From Tillandsia leiboldiana (Eukaryota; Streptophyta; Magnoliopsida; Poales; Bromeliaceae): DNA of 64,000 nucleotides. Below, piece by piece: positions 11,761 to 24,565 of this stretch. The notes below the pieces were generated by a model. That model saw only the letters and a program-made list of their open reading frames with translations, had not been told where the DNA came from and searched no databases. The stretch covers positions 28,296,137 through 28,360,136 of the forward strand of contig CM055075.1 in NCBI GenBank assembly GCA_029204045.2. The letters run 5' to 3'. The position numbers and the translations under genes are program-made. Every line of letters begins with the position of its first letter. Position 1 is the stretch's first letter.

Positions 11761-11930
11761 AGTAATGCGATCCGTACATACTATTTGAGGTTTACGATAC
11801 ACATTCGATCTATTCCAAGGTAAAAAAATTTTTACTGGTCACTTCGAAGTGATCAGTAAAATTTATCCCATCCTAGATAGGGTATAAAATGTACATCTTT
11901 TTTAGAATGTACAATAATTATTTTTCATAT
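11761..11930. mobile_element. Diverged copy of 170-bp MULE-like MITE family
   Basis: Length and layout match the intact copies: 'agtaatgcga' and 'gtacata' on the left, a central palindrome 'tttactggtcacttcgaagt' / 'gatcagtaaaa', and 'gtacatc...gtacaataatta' on the right. The flanks 'atattttat' (11751-11759) and 'atattttgt' (from about 11928) are a possible 9-bp target duplication with mismatches. Confidence 0.6.
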
Positions 11931-12597
11931 TTTGTTCGATCTCGTTGTTGGAGAGGGATAAGAAAAAAAAAATCAAACTGGTTAACTAAGCTCAGCCATT
12001 TTGCTCATGGGGAGATGTTTAGGCCTAATCCACCATCAATTTAGATCGAAAGGACTTTATATTCATTGCAACGGACGGTGATGTCGATAGGTCGGACATG
12101 GTTGGGCTGGCCCATTAAGCTAACGGATCTCCTTTTTGGCCCGTTAGCCTAATCTATGTTCAGCCCAATGTGACCCGTTTAAATGGTTGTGTGCAATTTG
12201 TTACAATCATACAAATATCAAATTTTCGTCATTCGAAACTTGAAACTTCATATTTAAATTTTATTTTTATTTTTCTAGAGAGAAAAATAGTATGCTACCG
12301 TTTCATTCATTTGGAAATTGAACTTGACTATAAACTGAGGCAACCCAGCTTCGAAGGCGACAAAAAAAAAAGAAGACTGCTACTACTACTGCGAGCAGAA
12401 ATGTTCCTAGCTATTCCTCAAAGAGCGGATCTCGAACGACAAGTAAGCCAACGTATTTTTGGTTTTCTCGAAAATTCTTCTGTTTCGTTCTAACCAAATA
12501 ACCCACCACGTAGTTGCCATTGTCGCTATCTCCCTTTCCCCCGACGCCCCGCCTTTTCGTCTACTCTCATCCCAAAACAAACCGATAGAAGTACAAT

Positions 12598-13200
12598 TTA
12601 ATATACCAGCTTGTTCGGCCAGAAACCTTTTAGCAGAACACTGGTATTATTACATCCCAAGAAAAGATGATCCACGGTCTCTTTTTCGACCAGACATAAC
12701 ACACAGCTCTCCTCCCTACACCAACCCCTTTTCAGTAGATTGTCCATCGTGAGCACTCTTCTTTTCAACACTAACCACACAGAGATTTTGACTCTAAGGG
12801 GTGTTCTAATCCTTTACAATTAAGCAAAACACCCGTCCTTCGCTCCACCGTCTTGCAAGAAGTTGTACAATAATTTGATCATAAACAATTCTCAACGGGC
12901 CTACCTCCACTGGATTCATCTCTCATATTGGATGTTGATATCTCGGAGATAGACTCTTTGAACTTCAAGGGCTGGGACTGAACCCTGACAAGATTCTTTG
13001 CCACTTCAATCCATTCTTACCCCAACAATCCATCACTTTATACGTTTTACACATTACAGCTTCATAGATTCGGAAGTATAACGTTCGTAAAGAAGCTCGA
13101 TCACTCCATATATCAATCTAAAAATTTACCATATGTCCGTCACCGACTGAGTAGGATACACCATATTTAAAAATATTCTTGGTCGCTACAATGCTCCTCC
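12598..13200 (-). pseudogene. LINE reverse-transcriptase remnant (zf-RVT)
   Basis: At 12780-12598 the minus strand encodes 'LVLKRRVLTMDNLLKRGW' followed by 'CVLCLVEKETVDHLFLGC', the Cys/His zf-RVT region near the end of plant non-LTR retrotransposon ORF2. Upstream on the same strand (to about 13200) disrupted frames resemble LINE sequence (a 'YSVGDGHMV'-like stretch), but stops and frameshifts break them. It is a dead 3' fragment with no open RT core. It adjoins the microsatellite/MITE array. Confidence 0.75.
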
Positions 13201-13292
13201 ACCCGTTCTGATATAATAAGTCGAAGATTTTGATAATAATATTATATTTTTCTCTTATTTTCTTTCATGTTATCCTTATTCTTAGGAATAAG

Positions 13293-13954
<662 letters not shown>

Positions 13955-13969
13955 CACTCTCTCTCTCTC

Positions 13970-14000
<31 letters not shown>
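13955..14000. repeat. Palindromic (CT)8(AT)5(AG)10 microsatellite
   Basis: The order CT-AT-AG makes the tract its own reverse complement. It sits exactly at the junction of two MITEs, as if the CT arm of one and the AG arm of the other had been joined through a TA core. Confidence 0.97.
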
Positions 14001-14548
<548 letters not shown>

Positions 14549-14574
14549 CTATATATATATATATATATATATAT
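14549..14574. repeat. (TA)13 microsatellite
   Basis: A pure TA run joining the family A hairpin to an inverted family B element. Confidence 0.95.
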
Positions 14575-14784
14575 CCAGCTAGTATACTATCGATACTACC
14601 AAATATTTGGTGCTATCAAGTTTTCTACCGTTAAATTAAATTTTTTAATTATTTTCACCCGTTAAATTTTACTATTTTTCCAACCACCCATTAAACCTAA
14701 AGAGCCCATTATCATCTCAACCACATATATTTTAATTCAACGGTTAAAAATTTAATAGACTTGATACTATTAATAACATTGCAG
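14575..14784. mobile_element. ~210-bp MITE (family B), inverted copy
   Basis: Reverse-complement relative of 14001-14198. It starts 'ccagctagtatactatcgat' and contains 'ccaaccacccattaaacc' and 'atcatctcaaccacata', the complements of the family B core. It is bounded by (TA)n on the left and (TC)n(TA)n on the right. Confidence 0.75.
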
Positions 14785-14810
14785 TCTCTCTCTCTCTCTA
14801 TATATATATG
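14785..14810. repeat. (TC)n(TA)n microsatellite
   Basis: A short compound run between a family B element and the MULE-like MITE. Confidence 0.9.
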
Positions 14811-14979
14811 AGCAATGCTACATGTACACCCCGAAGGGGTGTACATCATACACCTCCACCATTTTAATGGTGGCGATATTTTTTACGGGTCACATCAAGT
14901 GACCCATCATCACACCCCCACCCTTAGATGGGTGGGGTGTATGATGTACACCCCGAAAGGGGTGTACACATAGCATTTT

Positions 14980-14980
<1 letters not shown>
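14811..14980. mobile_element. 170-bp MULE-like MITE (family D), intact copy
   Basis: Terminal inverted repeats: left 'agcaatgctacatgtacacc', right the complement of 'ggtgtacacatagcat'. Each arm holds a small palindrome (ACACCCC...GGGGTGT). A central stretch has 'acgggtcacatcaagtgacc' with TTTTTTACGGG before it. No ORF. It is inserted in TA-repeat DNA: 'tatatatatg' on the left and 'ctatatatat' on the right, so the target duplication cannot be read. A copy of the same 170-bp length is at 34117-34286, in inverted orientation. Confidence 0.8.

Positions 14981-15066
<86 letters not shown>
14981..15066. repeat. (TA)~42 microsatellite
   Basis: Right boundary of the MITE array. Confidence 0.95.
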
Positions 15067-15071
<5 letters not shown>

Positions 15072-18000
15072 TAATATAATAGGTATATAAAAGAGTTATT
15101 GTTAGGATGTGACAGGTGATTATTGGTGTCCAACCCTTCAACTATACTTTTCTCTATTAATTGTACAAGTGATAAAAAGATTTGGTCTCACAAAAACAAT
15201 GTGCAACCCCCAACCAACAACCCGGATAAACACAAATTCAACAATAATATAAGGTTCTTCTTTTTTAATAGGAGGGTATAATTTTCTAACTTAATTATAA
15301 AAAATTTATGCTACGTGTTATAGAAAAAATACGATAAAAAATTTATTTGTAAATATTAAATTATACATATCATGATCACGATGTGATTTTCACAATCCTG
15401 TTAAAAAATAAAATAGCATAATTTTGTATGCTTTCGTTCAAAATCTATATTATTTAATAGTATTGCTTTTACAATGTGAAAAAAAAAAAATTATACAAGA
15501 CTTAGAATAATTTAGGATAGTAAATTAGGTTAGGTCTCCTTGGGATCTGTGTGGTGTCATGCATAGGTCATTTGAGCCCTAGGGCTCAATTATTGGCCAT
15601 AGTTATATATGGAACATATTCTATTTAAGAGATTGATGGATTAATTACTTCTAGAAGACTCTGGCTTTTAGCTATACTAGACCTAACTAGTACTAGAGCA
15701 TTTGATAAATACAAAAATTTGAAAATCTTATTTATTGATGTAGTGTCTATTTAGTTTTCAAATTATTTTATATAATTTATAGCCACATTTAGCAAGTTAT
15801 TTTGGTGTGACGAAAAAATTAAAATAAAATTATGTCCTAAAATTAAAAGCTCTTATTCTGATCCTGGTATCAAGTGTGATACATCTTCAAATAGCTATAA
15901 CCTACTCAATCAATGCCCATAACTTGGTTCCAAAATAAAAAATAATAATAATAATCAAGTTTCTAATAATTAGCCTAATATTTTGTAAACTAAGTTGTCA
16001 ATCTGTTGCTACAACAAAAATAAGATAGAATTAATGTTACATTAATGGTATTTTCGTAGAAGACATTATGACTGTCAACGAGTCAAACACGAGTAAGCTG
16101 GACCGACTCGTGTTCGTTTGTTTATTAAACGAGCCGAATATGAGCGAACTCGTTAAAGTATCAACTTAAAAAATACAGCTCGTGTTCGACTTGTTCATTA
16201 AGGAGCATGAGGTTGGCTCGCAAACAACAAAAAATTGAGCTAGCTTGTGCTCGATTTATTAAAATTTTGAATTAAAAATTTCAATTCGTATTGAACTTGA
16301 ACTCGTTTTATTAAACAGACGGTCAACTTCAAATTCATTTCGAAGCAAATACAAGCAGATAGTGACTATGGTCCAGTGAGATGGTGTTAGATGTAAACAA
16401 TTGTGGCAGGTGGACCCACCAAGGCATTGTGAGTATTGGTACATTAAATAATTTGATGTGAAAATCGTCCGAAATTTTTTTACTTGTACATGTATGTCAA
16501 AAAATTTTAGATCTGACTCCGAAATAAGAAATCACTTTAATATTATAATTTCGGTTTGCTGACGATTTCACGGTACGACGACAAATTTTATAGATATCTG
16601 TGGTGGAAGTGGAGGGTTCGGGCCGCTAGGAAAAAATCCGTTAAGATTAGTGATCTCCTTAATTTCTTTTGTCCTAGAGAGATCGAGCGATTTGTATAAT
16701 CATCTAAACTTTGTATTTTCTTTATTCCGACATAGTGTAATCCTCCTCTTTCGCCTGTAGTTTTTTACCATGCAAAATTTTTTTTACGTAAATCTATGTG
16801 TTATTTCTCTGTCGTGCATTTTTTGAATTTATTTTTGTGTCGTGATCGTCAATTAATTTTGTTTGGTTTGTGCGCTCGTTGCTAACAAAAATAATAAAAT
16901 ATTAAGACATGATTAGTTTTGTTAAACAAGATCTAGTCTGTTTGCATATTTTAAAAATAATATTTTATAATTTTATGATATTAATTTTTTAGTGATCAAA
17001 TGATTCTAAATTCACATATTAGCCATTACATACTATCAAATTTAGAGCCGCTTAAGTAGTAGCTAAATAATATTAAAAAATTATAAAATTTAATTTTTAA
17101 AATAAAATTTAAATAATTTTAAATAAATTTGACAGTATTGATCGTTGATTCAGATAATTCCGTCGGAAACAATGCGGAATTGAAGTAACATGTTTAATGA
17201 ATCTTCCAAAGTTGGGCCAATTTATGTTGGTCAATTTGATTTTATTTATTGAAACCGTACGTGTTAAGTGGATCATGTTTAGAGTAATTATGTTAAGTGG
17301 ATCATGTTTAGAGTAATTAAAGCATTAATATTAGATTAGATGATAATTAATGATGACCATAGTATGTGAAAACACATGTAGATCAGGAGTAAGGTTCTCA
17401 TCATATCACCATCATGTAGACCCTTTAATGATCTGGATTCAATAAGATGAAAGAAATTTCCCCAAGCAAGTTGCAACCACTCAAAACTCTACTAATATTC
17501 ATCACCTTTTTCATAGATAGATATTATTTGATTCTTGGAATATGGAATTTTTAGATGCTTTGTAAGAAAATATTTTTTAAAAGCATCAATTTTTTTAAAA
17601 AAGAAATAAAAAATGAGAAAGAGAAAGAGAGTTTGGGTGAATAGGGAGATGATTTGGATTGCTTGAAAAAGAATAATTAGTGATCAAAGAGAGGTGTCTC
17701 CTCCTAAAACTATTTTATATCATGCATGGTTAATTTTTTTAATCTTTTAGATCTAGTCATCACCTATAATATTATAGTCAAATTAAAATATTTAATCCTA
17801 TTATATTTTATATATAAAATTATTTTAAATTCTGTAATATTAATTTACTTGTGAGTGTGCTTAAACCCGATAAGAACGTCGAAATTTAAAATTAGAGAGA
17901 ATGTGACGTCATAGAATTTAAAATAGTTATATATATATATATATATAAGATATAATATGGCTAAACATTTTAATCCAACTACAGCATTTTGGATCGCGGC
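15067..18000. other. AT-rich stretch without a recognised gene
   Basis: No gene seen. 16080-16320 carries repeated 'ctcgtgttcg' / 'acgagccgaa' motifs, often seen in decayed plant transposons. 16900-17170 resembles family C MITEs ('gacagtattgatcgttgat' near its right side). 17262-17319 is a 29-bp unit duplicated in tandem ('tgttaagtggatcatgttta'). A (TA)n run lies at 17928-17946. Confidence 0.6.
17262..17319. repeat. 29-bp tandem duplication
   Basis: Two identical adjacent copies of a 29-bp unit starting 'tgttaagtggatcatgttta', at 17262 and 17291. Confidence 0.9.
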
Positions 18001-18023
18001 TAGACCTAAGAGGTTAAGAGGGT

Positions 18024-18960
18024 GTTGGGGCCAAAATGCGTCGCTGACCGTTGACCTAGTCTGGTCCGCTCACGGCCTACGAGTTGAATCTCTGAGTATG
18101 ATGCGCTACGTGCCAAACGATTAGGCCGATGAGGGTTCCGCTCGGTCGAGTTCTTCTCTATCAAACTCTCAACAGAGTTCGATCTAGAGGAGCCGAACTG
18201 GAATTTAGAAACAAGAATTAACACGGTCGAAAGCTGATTGAAAATTGTGTTGCTCAAAAAGGGATTACAAAGGGACGATTATAAGTAAGTCTATTCCTAA
18301 AAAAGCTGTAGAGGAAAGCAGTAAATGCTGGTATGAAGATTTGTTTAGAAAAACGGTAGGAAAAATTATAAATTTAGTTTAGAAAAACTGTAAAAATAGA
18401 AATTGAAGGTATGAAAAAGCATGGGTGGTCACTGGCTTACGAGATTGCAGGACCTCTTTCTCTGCGATAGTTCGCTTATTTATACTCATTCGAACCATGT
18501 GTATGGTCGTCGTTTCGGATAATTGGCGTGACTTTAGAAACATCATCGCGTATCTTTCAACTATTTTTTTTTGAATTGATCCTCCCCGGTTGAATAGTAG
18601 CTCTTTTTCGTCTACGTTCATTTTCAAGATTGGTGCGCCGATGCGTGATTCTCGGCACTTTTCGATACTGGGCGCCGTTTGCCATTCCAGCGTCAGTTAC
18701 GTGAGTCGCGCCCAAAATCTCGTGCCTTCCTTTTTCATGATCTTTTCTTTTGCGACTCGAGCAGTCGGTTCCTGATCTTGGTTTCGTCTTTTTTGTTATC
18801 GTTCGGCCGAGACAGTCTGATATTTCACATTGAGCAGGAGCCAGTCCTAATCAAGACGCGAGCACCATTTAATCAGCTACTCATTCTACTAATGAATATC
18901 ATTTTTTCTGGTTATACTTATATATCATGCAGGTTCCTACTTTCGGTGGAAGTATGACTT
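18024..18960 (-). mobile_element. LTR-like block
   Basis: GC-richer than its surroundings. On the plus strand it opens 'tgttggggcc', as an LTR edge would, and on the minus strand it carries a TATA-like 'gagtataaataagcg'. No protein domain is visible and no target duplication was found. It could be a solo LTR in reverse orientation or part of a larger decayed element. Confidence 0.35.
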
Positions 18961-19100
18961 ATCAAACCAGATTATTCTACGATAACAAAAGACTCTACTA
19001 ATGAATATCATTTTTTCTGGTTATACTCATATATCATGCAGGTTCCTACTTTCGGTGGAAGTATGACTTATCAAACCAGATTATTCTACGATAACAAAAG
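18885..19100. repeat. ~108-bp tandem duplication
   Basis: Two nearly identical adjacent copies of a ~108-bp unit, from 'tctactaatgaatatc' to 'ctacgataacaaaag'. Only about one base differs (TTATACTTAT versus TTATACTCAT), so the event is recent. Confidence 0.9.
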
Positions 19101-19249
19101 AACTACTGTTCTAGCTAATCACTTTGATTATCATTGAATCGCTTTAAAGATAGCAGCTATTAAGGATAATATGCTCGATTTGTACGTTTATAATTTTGCT
19201 TACTATTTACCATAATTGAAATCCCCCCATAAACAACTTAAATTTATCA

Positions 19250-19420
19250 TTTTATTCATATTTGTGTGTGTTGGTGTGCGCGTGCGTGTGTAACCATACA
19301 CCGCTCATCGGACGAAATGACTTTTACTCAAATATTAAATTTAAGCTGACGCGAGGGCTCAAATCTTTAACCTTAAAAGTCTAAATTCGTATACCTAACC
19401 ACTAAGCAATTAATAGTAGG
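19250..19420 (-). mobile_element. SINE-like element with Pol III boxes
   Basis: On the minus strand 'ttgcttagtggttagg' resembles a tRNA A box and, about 35 nt later, 'agatttgagccc' resembles a B box. An unrelated body follows, then a CA/GT-rich 3' part ('acacacgcacgcgcacacc'). Fits a tRNA-derived SINE; ends and target duplication were not resolved. Confidence 0.45.
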
Positions 19421-19721
19421 GATGGCGTTGTTAACGAATCCAAATTTACTCATTCGTGGAAAATTTATTGAATCTGATCAGCATTTATAAGCTGGATTGA
19501 ATTTACCAGAATTGAATAAATCTGATCAGTGTGTAGCATTGGGGGGGCGCCTATCAAACAGCATCAATCATTCACACCAACTTGAAATGGACAAGGGAGA
19601 CACCAGGCACTGGAGATGATGGAGATTAGCTGATGATTTAGGCAGAGTCCACTTCTCATTTGTCCCTACAACACTTGTAATAGGGTGCAAGCAATTAAGA
19701 TGTGGAAAAGTTTGCTGGATT

Positions 19722-19754
<33 letters not shown>

Positions 19755-19755
19755 C
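19722..19755. repeat. (GAT)n microsatellite
   Basis: About eleven ATG/GAT units. No ORF of interest crosses it. Confidence 0.95.
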
Positions 19756-21915
19756 TGAAAATGGCTACTTAATCTACAAGAAAGGTATATTCACACCATT
19801 CTCATAGAAGGAGAAGAAAATTGAGAAATGAAAAATGAAAAAGAGCCAAGTAGAAGCCAAATTATCACTTTTTCTATCTTAGAAAAGTTCTCACACCAGG
19901 AAACACTTGCTCTAACTTTATTAGAAACCTTATCTTATAGTTGGTTTCTTTTTGGGGGATCTGGTTCAAGCTAATGTTTTGTTTATCCCTTTACTTTATT
20001 TTTAGAAAGGAATTAGCTTAGAGGTTATCGAGTGCACCCCAAATTTTTATGCTAGACGAGCACAGCGAATATCGAATCTTATGTAGATAAAAATAGACGA
20101 ACAGTATGCTGACCTACAACGGTGAAAGAAACCTTTGATTAATGCATGGCACAACAATTACAAAAAGTATACTGGATGACAAAAAATCTCTCTCTCAGGG
20201 CTCTTTTCTTTCTCAACTAGAGTTTTACGAAGAAGCTCTAAAACTTTAAAAATGAATCGCAAGATTTATAAAACTTTAAATCCAACGCAAATTGGAATAT
20301 ATCACCACCGTCCTTCCAAGTTCTCCGATCCTCATCTAGCTATTGATCTCAACTTAAAAACCTCCGCGAAATAATCCTGAACCACCTCTAATCTTCTTTT
20401 TTTTGAGAGAGAGAGAGAGAGAAAAATGTTCTCTAATCATAAAGCACAATATTAGACCTAAGTCAACTTCTTCATTACAGGTTCAATTTTTGAAAAAATA
20501 CATCATCCAGAGTTTCATTTGCCAGAACACAGCCTTCGACTAAAAAAATCAGCAGAGTTTCTTAAAAAATGGTAGATTTTTGGAAACTATAAATTATGTT
20601 CCAAAAAATACATCCAGAAATTTGTTTTCTTCGACGTTTGATCATGAAATCGATTCAAAACATGTCTTCAACTTGATCCAACAACATCGATCTACCAGAC
20701 TTTGAATTTGAAATCTCAAATACAAACTATTAACGGTGCAAAATACGGGCGATAATTTACTTGTTGTTTAACGACAAGTTAGATGGACCATGGACCTAGT
20801 TTAGATCAAGCTTACATAAACAGTAGCATCATACCATCTCAAACCACAGAGAAACAACAGTCAGATAATTTCACAATCCAGAACTTTACAACAGTCAAAT
20901 GCTGAAACGAAGAACTACCAGTTCTATGATCCAGAATGAACGGCGCACCAATAAACTAAAAAAATAGAGAATCAAAATTAGGTCACTAATCTTTAATGCA
21001 AATGCATTGCGATTCTCAAACTAACCCAAATTAAAATATTACAACCACCAAAAATATATTATATTATTGCTTAATCAAACAGCTCTACACTCGAAATATC
21101 AGCTGAAATTTCTTACATATGCTATTTTTTATTGTATTTTAGATCAACGTCAAGAGAACTGCTAAATAGCCCCCAAAATATAATTTTCATATACTGCTAT
21201 GGTATCGACACGTGAATCAATCCGGTTTTAATTAATTCCTGCACTCAGCTGAGACGAGCATCTTCGTATAAATTTTATAAATTAATTAATGCGTCAACAA
21301 AGATCCGTCATTATTTTGTCCAATCTCTCCAGAAGCTTTTCCTTCACGTTACTCCTAAAATTACATCACATTAATCTAAAAAGATTTAATAATTAGTATT
21401 TTGAATTTTAAATTTGAAATCTAGTTTATTTTTTAAGAAGAAAAAAAAAAGAGAAAGAAAGATTATATCTGTTCGTCCTAAATTCAGCACAAGTAGCCTT
21501 GCACGCGATTCCAACCGTTCATATCCAGAATTTTAAATTCTGGACAGAGAGGGGGCATTGAATGGTCGAAAACCTTCGCCATCAGGACAAAAAACTCAAT
21601 TCGCCCACCAAAACCATACGCTTCTGATCATGATAATTAAAAAAATAACAATAATTGAACCATGCATCCGATTATTAAGTCTACTAATTAGTAAAATATT
21701 CGGGAATTTTAAACTAAAATAAATTCAGAAAAATGGAATTACTTCCATTTTTTTTTTCGGTAACTTCGATAGAAATATGAGGAAAAAAAAAAAAATGGTC
21801 TTTACAATTGAGATCTACATGGCAGAGTTTCCGTTTCCATTTTTTTCTTTTATTTTTATTTCGGGTAACGGATTTAAGCGGTTGAGCTCCGGAGACCTTT
21901 TTACCGTTTGAGGGA
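19756..21915. other. Stretch without a recognised gene
   Basis: No gene, RNA or clear mobile element was recognised. It becomes more A/T-rich toward 21900 and ends at the 3' side of the DUF1677 gene. A short (GA)n lies at 20406-20422. Confidence 0.55.
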
Positions 21916-21945
21916 ATGATTAGGGTTTTAGGGGGGGTCCGGTGG

Positions 21946-22473
21946 TTACCCGGCGAGGGTTGGGAAGCAGCTCTCGGAGCGAGCGAGAGCGGCGGAGGGG
22001 GCGGAGGCGGAGGGGGCGGAGGAGGAGGAGGAGGAGGAGGAGGAGGAGGAGGAGCGGGTGGTGCGGGCGAGGTGGCTGGGGCTGGAGGGGGTGGAGCGGA
22101 TGAGGCGGGGGGAGTCGAGGGTGCGGCGGAGGAGGTGGCGGAGGGCGGCGATGAGGTGGTCGGCGTTGTCGAGGGGGGCGGGGGGAGCGGCGGAGCGGAA
22201 GGCGCGGCAGAAGGTGGCGTGGCGGGCGAGAGCCTCGTCGGTGGAGATGGGCCGCTCCGACGCGGCGGCGGCGGCGGAGCGGAGGAGCTCCTCCTCCACC
22301 GCCTCGCCGCAGAGCCCGCAGATCCACCGCCCCCCGTACCGCTCCCGCACCCGCGCCACGTACGCCGGCGTGCACTCCTCCACCAGCCCGCAGCAGTCGC
22401 AGCACGCCGCCGTCTCCTCCTCCGCCGCCGCCGACGACGACGATGACTCTCCGCTCATCGCCGTAGCCGACAT
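21946..22473 (-). CDS. DUF1677 family protein
   Basis: A single-exon gene of 175 aa. Residues 24-66 carry the DUF1677 signature: 'CCDCCGLVEECTPAYV' followed by 'VRERYGGRWICGLCGEAVEEE', with Cys at 24, 25, 27, 28, 34, 52 and 55, a likely zinc-binding set. The family is plant-specific and I know no established biochemical function. A second conserved helix-like part, 'STDEALARHATFCRAFRS', follows. A Ser run around residues 137-152 comes from an (AGG)n tract on the plus strand (22018-22056). The tail ends 'SESCFPTLAG'. GC content is very high throughout. The start is the first ATG; a second in-frame ATG is at residue 6. Long ORFs on the other strand and in other frames are shadows of this GC-rich gene. 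Confidence 0.92.
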   Translation of the reverse strand: MSATAMSGESSSSSAAAEEETAACCDCCGLVEECTPAYVARVRERYGGRWICGLCGEAVEEELLRSAAAAASERPISTDEALARHATFCRAFRSAAPPAPLDNADHLIAALRHLLRRTLDSPRLIRSTPSSPSHLARTTRSSSSSSSSSSSSAPSASAPSAALARSESCFPTLAG

Positions 22474-22817
22474 AAATATATATATATATATATATCTATA
22501 TATATAATTCCAAAAACCCTAGAAATGCCAGAAAATCGATCGATATCGAGAGAAATCGCCCGATCCGCGCGAAGAGACTCGGCGATCGGACGCTGTACCT
22601 CTCTTACTCCAAATCCTCGAATCGAAGAGACGCAGCTACCGCTACAGCTACTTCTCCCACACAGCAGCGGGATCTCTCTCCTCCTCGTCCCCGTCGCTCG
22701 CCGATTCCGCCAGAAAGGGGGACTCCTCCATCGCGAAAGACGATCAAATCAGATCAGATCAGATCACCACCACCACGAAGATCCAATTCGCTATCCAACC
22801 CTTTCCAATCACCTCCC

Positions 22818-22875
<58 letters not shown>

Positions 22876-22930
22876 GTTTCTCGACTCTTCGCTTCTCTCT
22901 TTCTTTTTCTCTCTCTCTCTCTCTCTCTGT
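22474..22930 (-). promoter_or_regulatory. DUF1677 upstream region with TA and GA tracts
   Basis: A (TA)n run (22476-22506) starts within a few bases of the ATG, an unusual place for such a tract. Further upstream lie (CT)n runs at 22819-22871 and 22906-22928 (GA on the gene strand), typical of GA-rich plant leaders, and a telo-box-like 'aaaccctag' at 22515-22523 on the plus strand. Whether the TA run is transcribed is unknown. Confidence 0.5.
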
Positions 22931-23254
22931 AAAATAAAATGGATTCAGAGGAAGGGGTTGTTTTTAATAATGGCGGGAAGTGGGGGAGGGGGAAGGGGTG
23001 GGGGTGGGGGTGGGGCCCGCCCAAATGATTAGAGGGGGAGATGGGGCCCGTTCGGGGGTGGGGAACAGTGGGAGGTGGTGCCAGGTCAGCAGATAAGCTG
23101 GCATAAGATGCTGGCTTTCTTTCGTGGATGTGGAGACGCCAGCTGTCGCCTATTCAACCCCACCGCCCTCTCCCTCTCGGCCTGGGAAATACCTCGGTTA
23201 CTCCTTGGGCGGTGTTTGACTCGGGTTATTTGGTTACAATTATTGGTTCAAAAA

Positions 23255-23330
23255 TTTGTATACACCCCATCCATTGGATGGGTCAGAGTGTAGGATGTAC
23301 ATTCCACAAAGAATATACATTTAGTATTTT
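23255..23330. mobile_element. Truncated copy of MULE-like MITE family
   Basis: Contains 'gtatacaccccatccattgg', 'gtaggatgtacatt' and ends 'aatatacatttagtatttt', matching the right half of the family D MITE. The left half is missing. Confidence 0.5.
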
Positions 23331-24565
23331 GCCTGATGAATAATATAAATAATATGAAAATAAATTTTTTATATTACTGATAGTAAATTATTTTACATAT
23401 TACGTAAAATTATAAGTTTACTTCTTTCCTCCTCTAAATTCTTTCACTATATATATATTTTTTATTTTAACTTTATATTTCGAATTAAATTTTAAAATTT
23501 TAAAATATAAATATTTAATTTAAATTTTATATTTTAAAATTTTAATTTATACTTATATTTAAAATTTTGAATTTTAAATTTATATTTTAAATTAAAATAT
23601 TAAATTTATATTTTTTCAAATTTAAAATTTAAAATTAAATTTTAAAATTCAAGTGTAAATTATATTAAGTTATAGTTTAGTAAAAAATACTATTAAATTT
23701 GACTAACAGATAATTTTAAAATAGATTATATTTTATTGTCATGATTACTAAATTTTATAAAATGAACTAAATATAAAAATTCTATATACACTGTAATTTA
23801 ATATTATATTACTGAATTAAAATAAACATGCTAATGCATTATTAGTAGTAAGGTTATATTACAATAATCAGTAATGTTATATAGCGCGAACCAAACAAGC
23901 TCCAAAATCTACCCCATAAGTTACCATACTCCTACTACTATTCCACACAAAAATACGGCTCCCCGTTCTGTAACTCACCTAATTGTCTAAAAATTTAATG
24001 GTTAATACACAAAATTCTAAAAATATATTTAATTTATACTTAAAATAGGAATAAAAAATTAAATTGTATTGTAATGAAAAGTAGAATGTCGAATTATTCA
24101 AAAATATTTGAATTATTATTGGAATGAAAATTAGAAGGAACAACTAAAATTTTAAAAGAAAATTTTGATTAAGTGAGATAAGGAAGAGGAAGATGATGCA
24201 TTTGTGAGAAAAGACTTTGGATGATTTACTTAGGATTGGATCAATTCGAGTTCAAATCCAAATTGAGCCATAAATATATTGAATCATTTCTATTCTAAAG
24301 TGAAAATGAGAATCAGAATTCAATTTCAGTAAAACAAATAATAACTATCGAAATTAATAAATTTCATTCTGATTTCATAGTTCAAAAAAATTGATAAACT
24401 AGACAAGTCCTACGTTCAAAGCCTAATTATTTACATTTCTATCTGAATTTATTTTTTAAAAACTGAACAAAGCGTATCAAAACAACCGATCTCCTAGCTC
24501 ACAAATCTTATCCAATTATTAAACTCAAAAAATAATTTAATTGTAATTCATCCTAATATCATTTA

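Larger units (their letters stand above)
8641..12590. other. AT-rich gene-poor stretch
   Basis: No gene is recognised. The stretch contains an (AAT)n microsatellite at 9586-9614, two diverged MULE-like MITEs (listed separately) and an LTR-like block at 10358-10750. Short ORFs here are AT-rich and have no family features. Around 12080-12165 several TGGGCY motifs occur, but I found no gene that they could serve. Confidence 0.65.

Noticed and set aside
12080..12165. Promoter with TGGGCY motifs
   Set aside because: No gene begins downstream on either strand within reach; motif matches alone are weak.
21916..22507. Large Gly-, Arg- and Pro-rich ORFs overlapping the DUF1677 gene
   Set aside because: GC-rich shadows in other frames; only the minus-strand frame has the Cys-containing DUF1677 signature.
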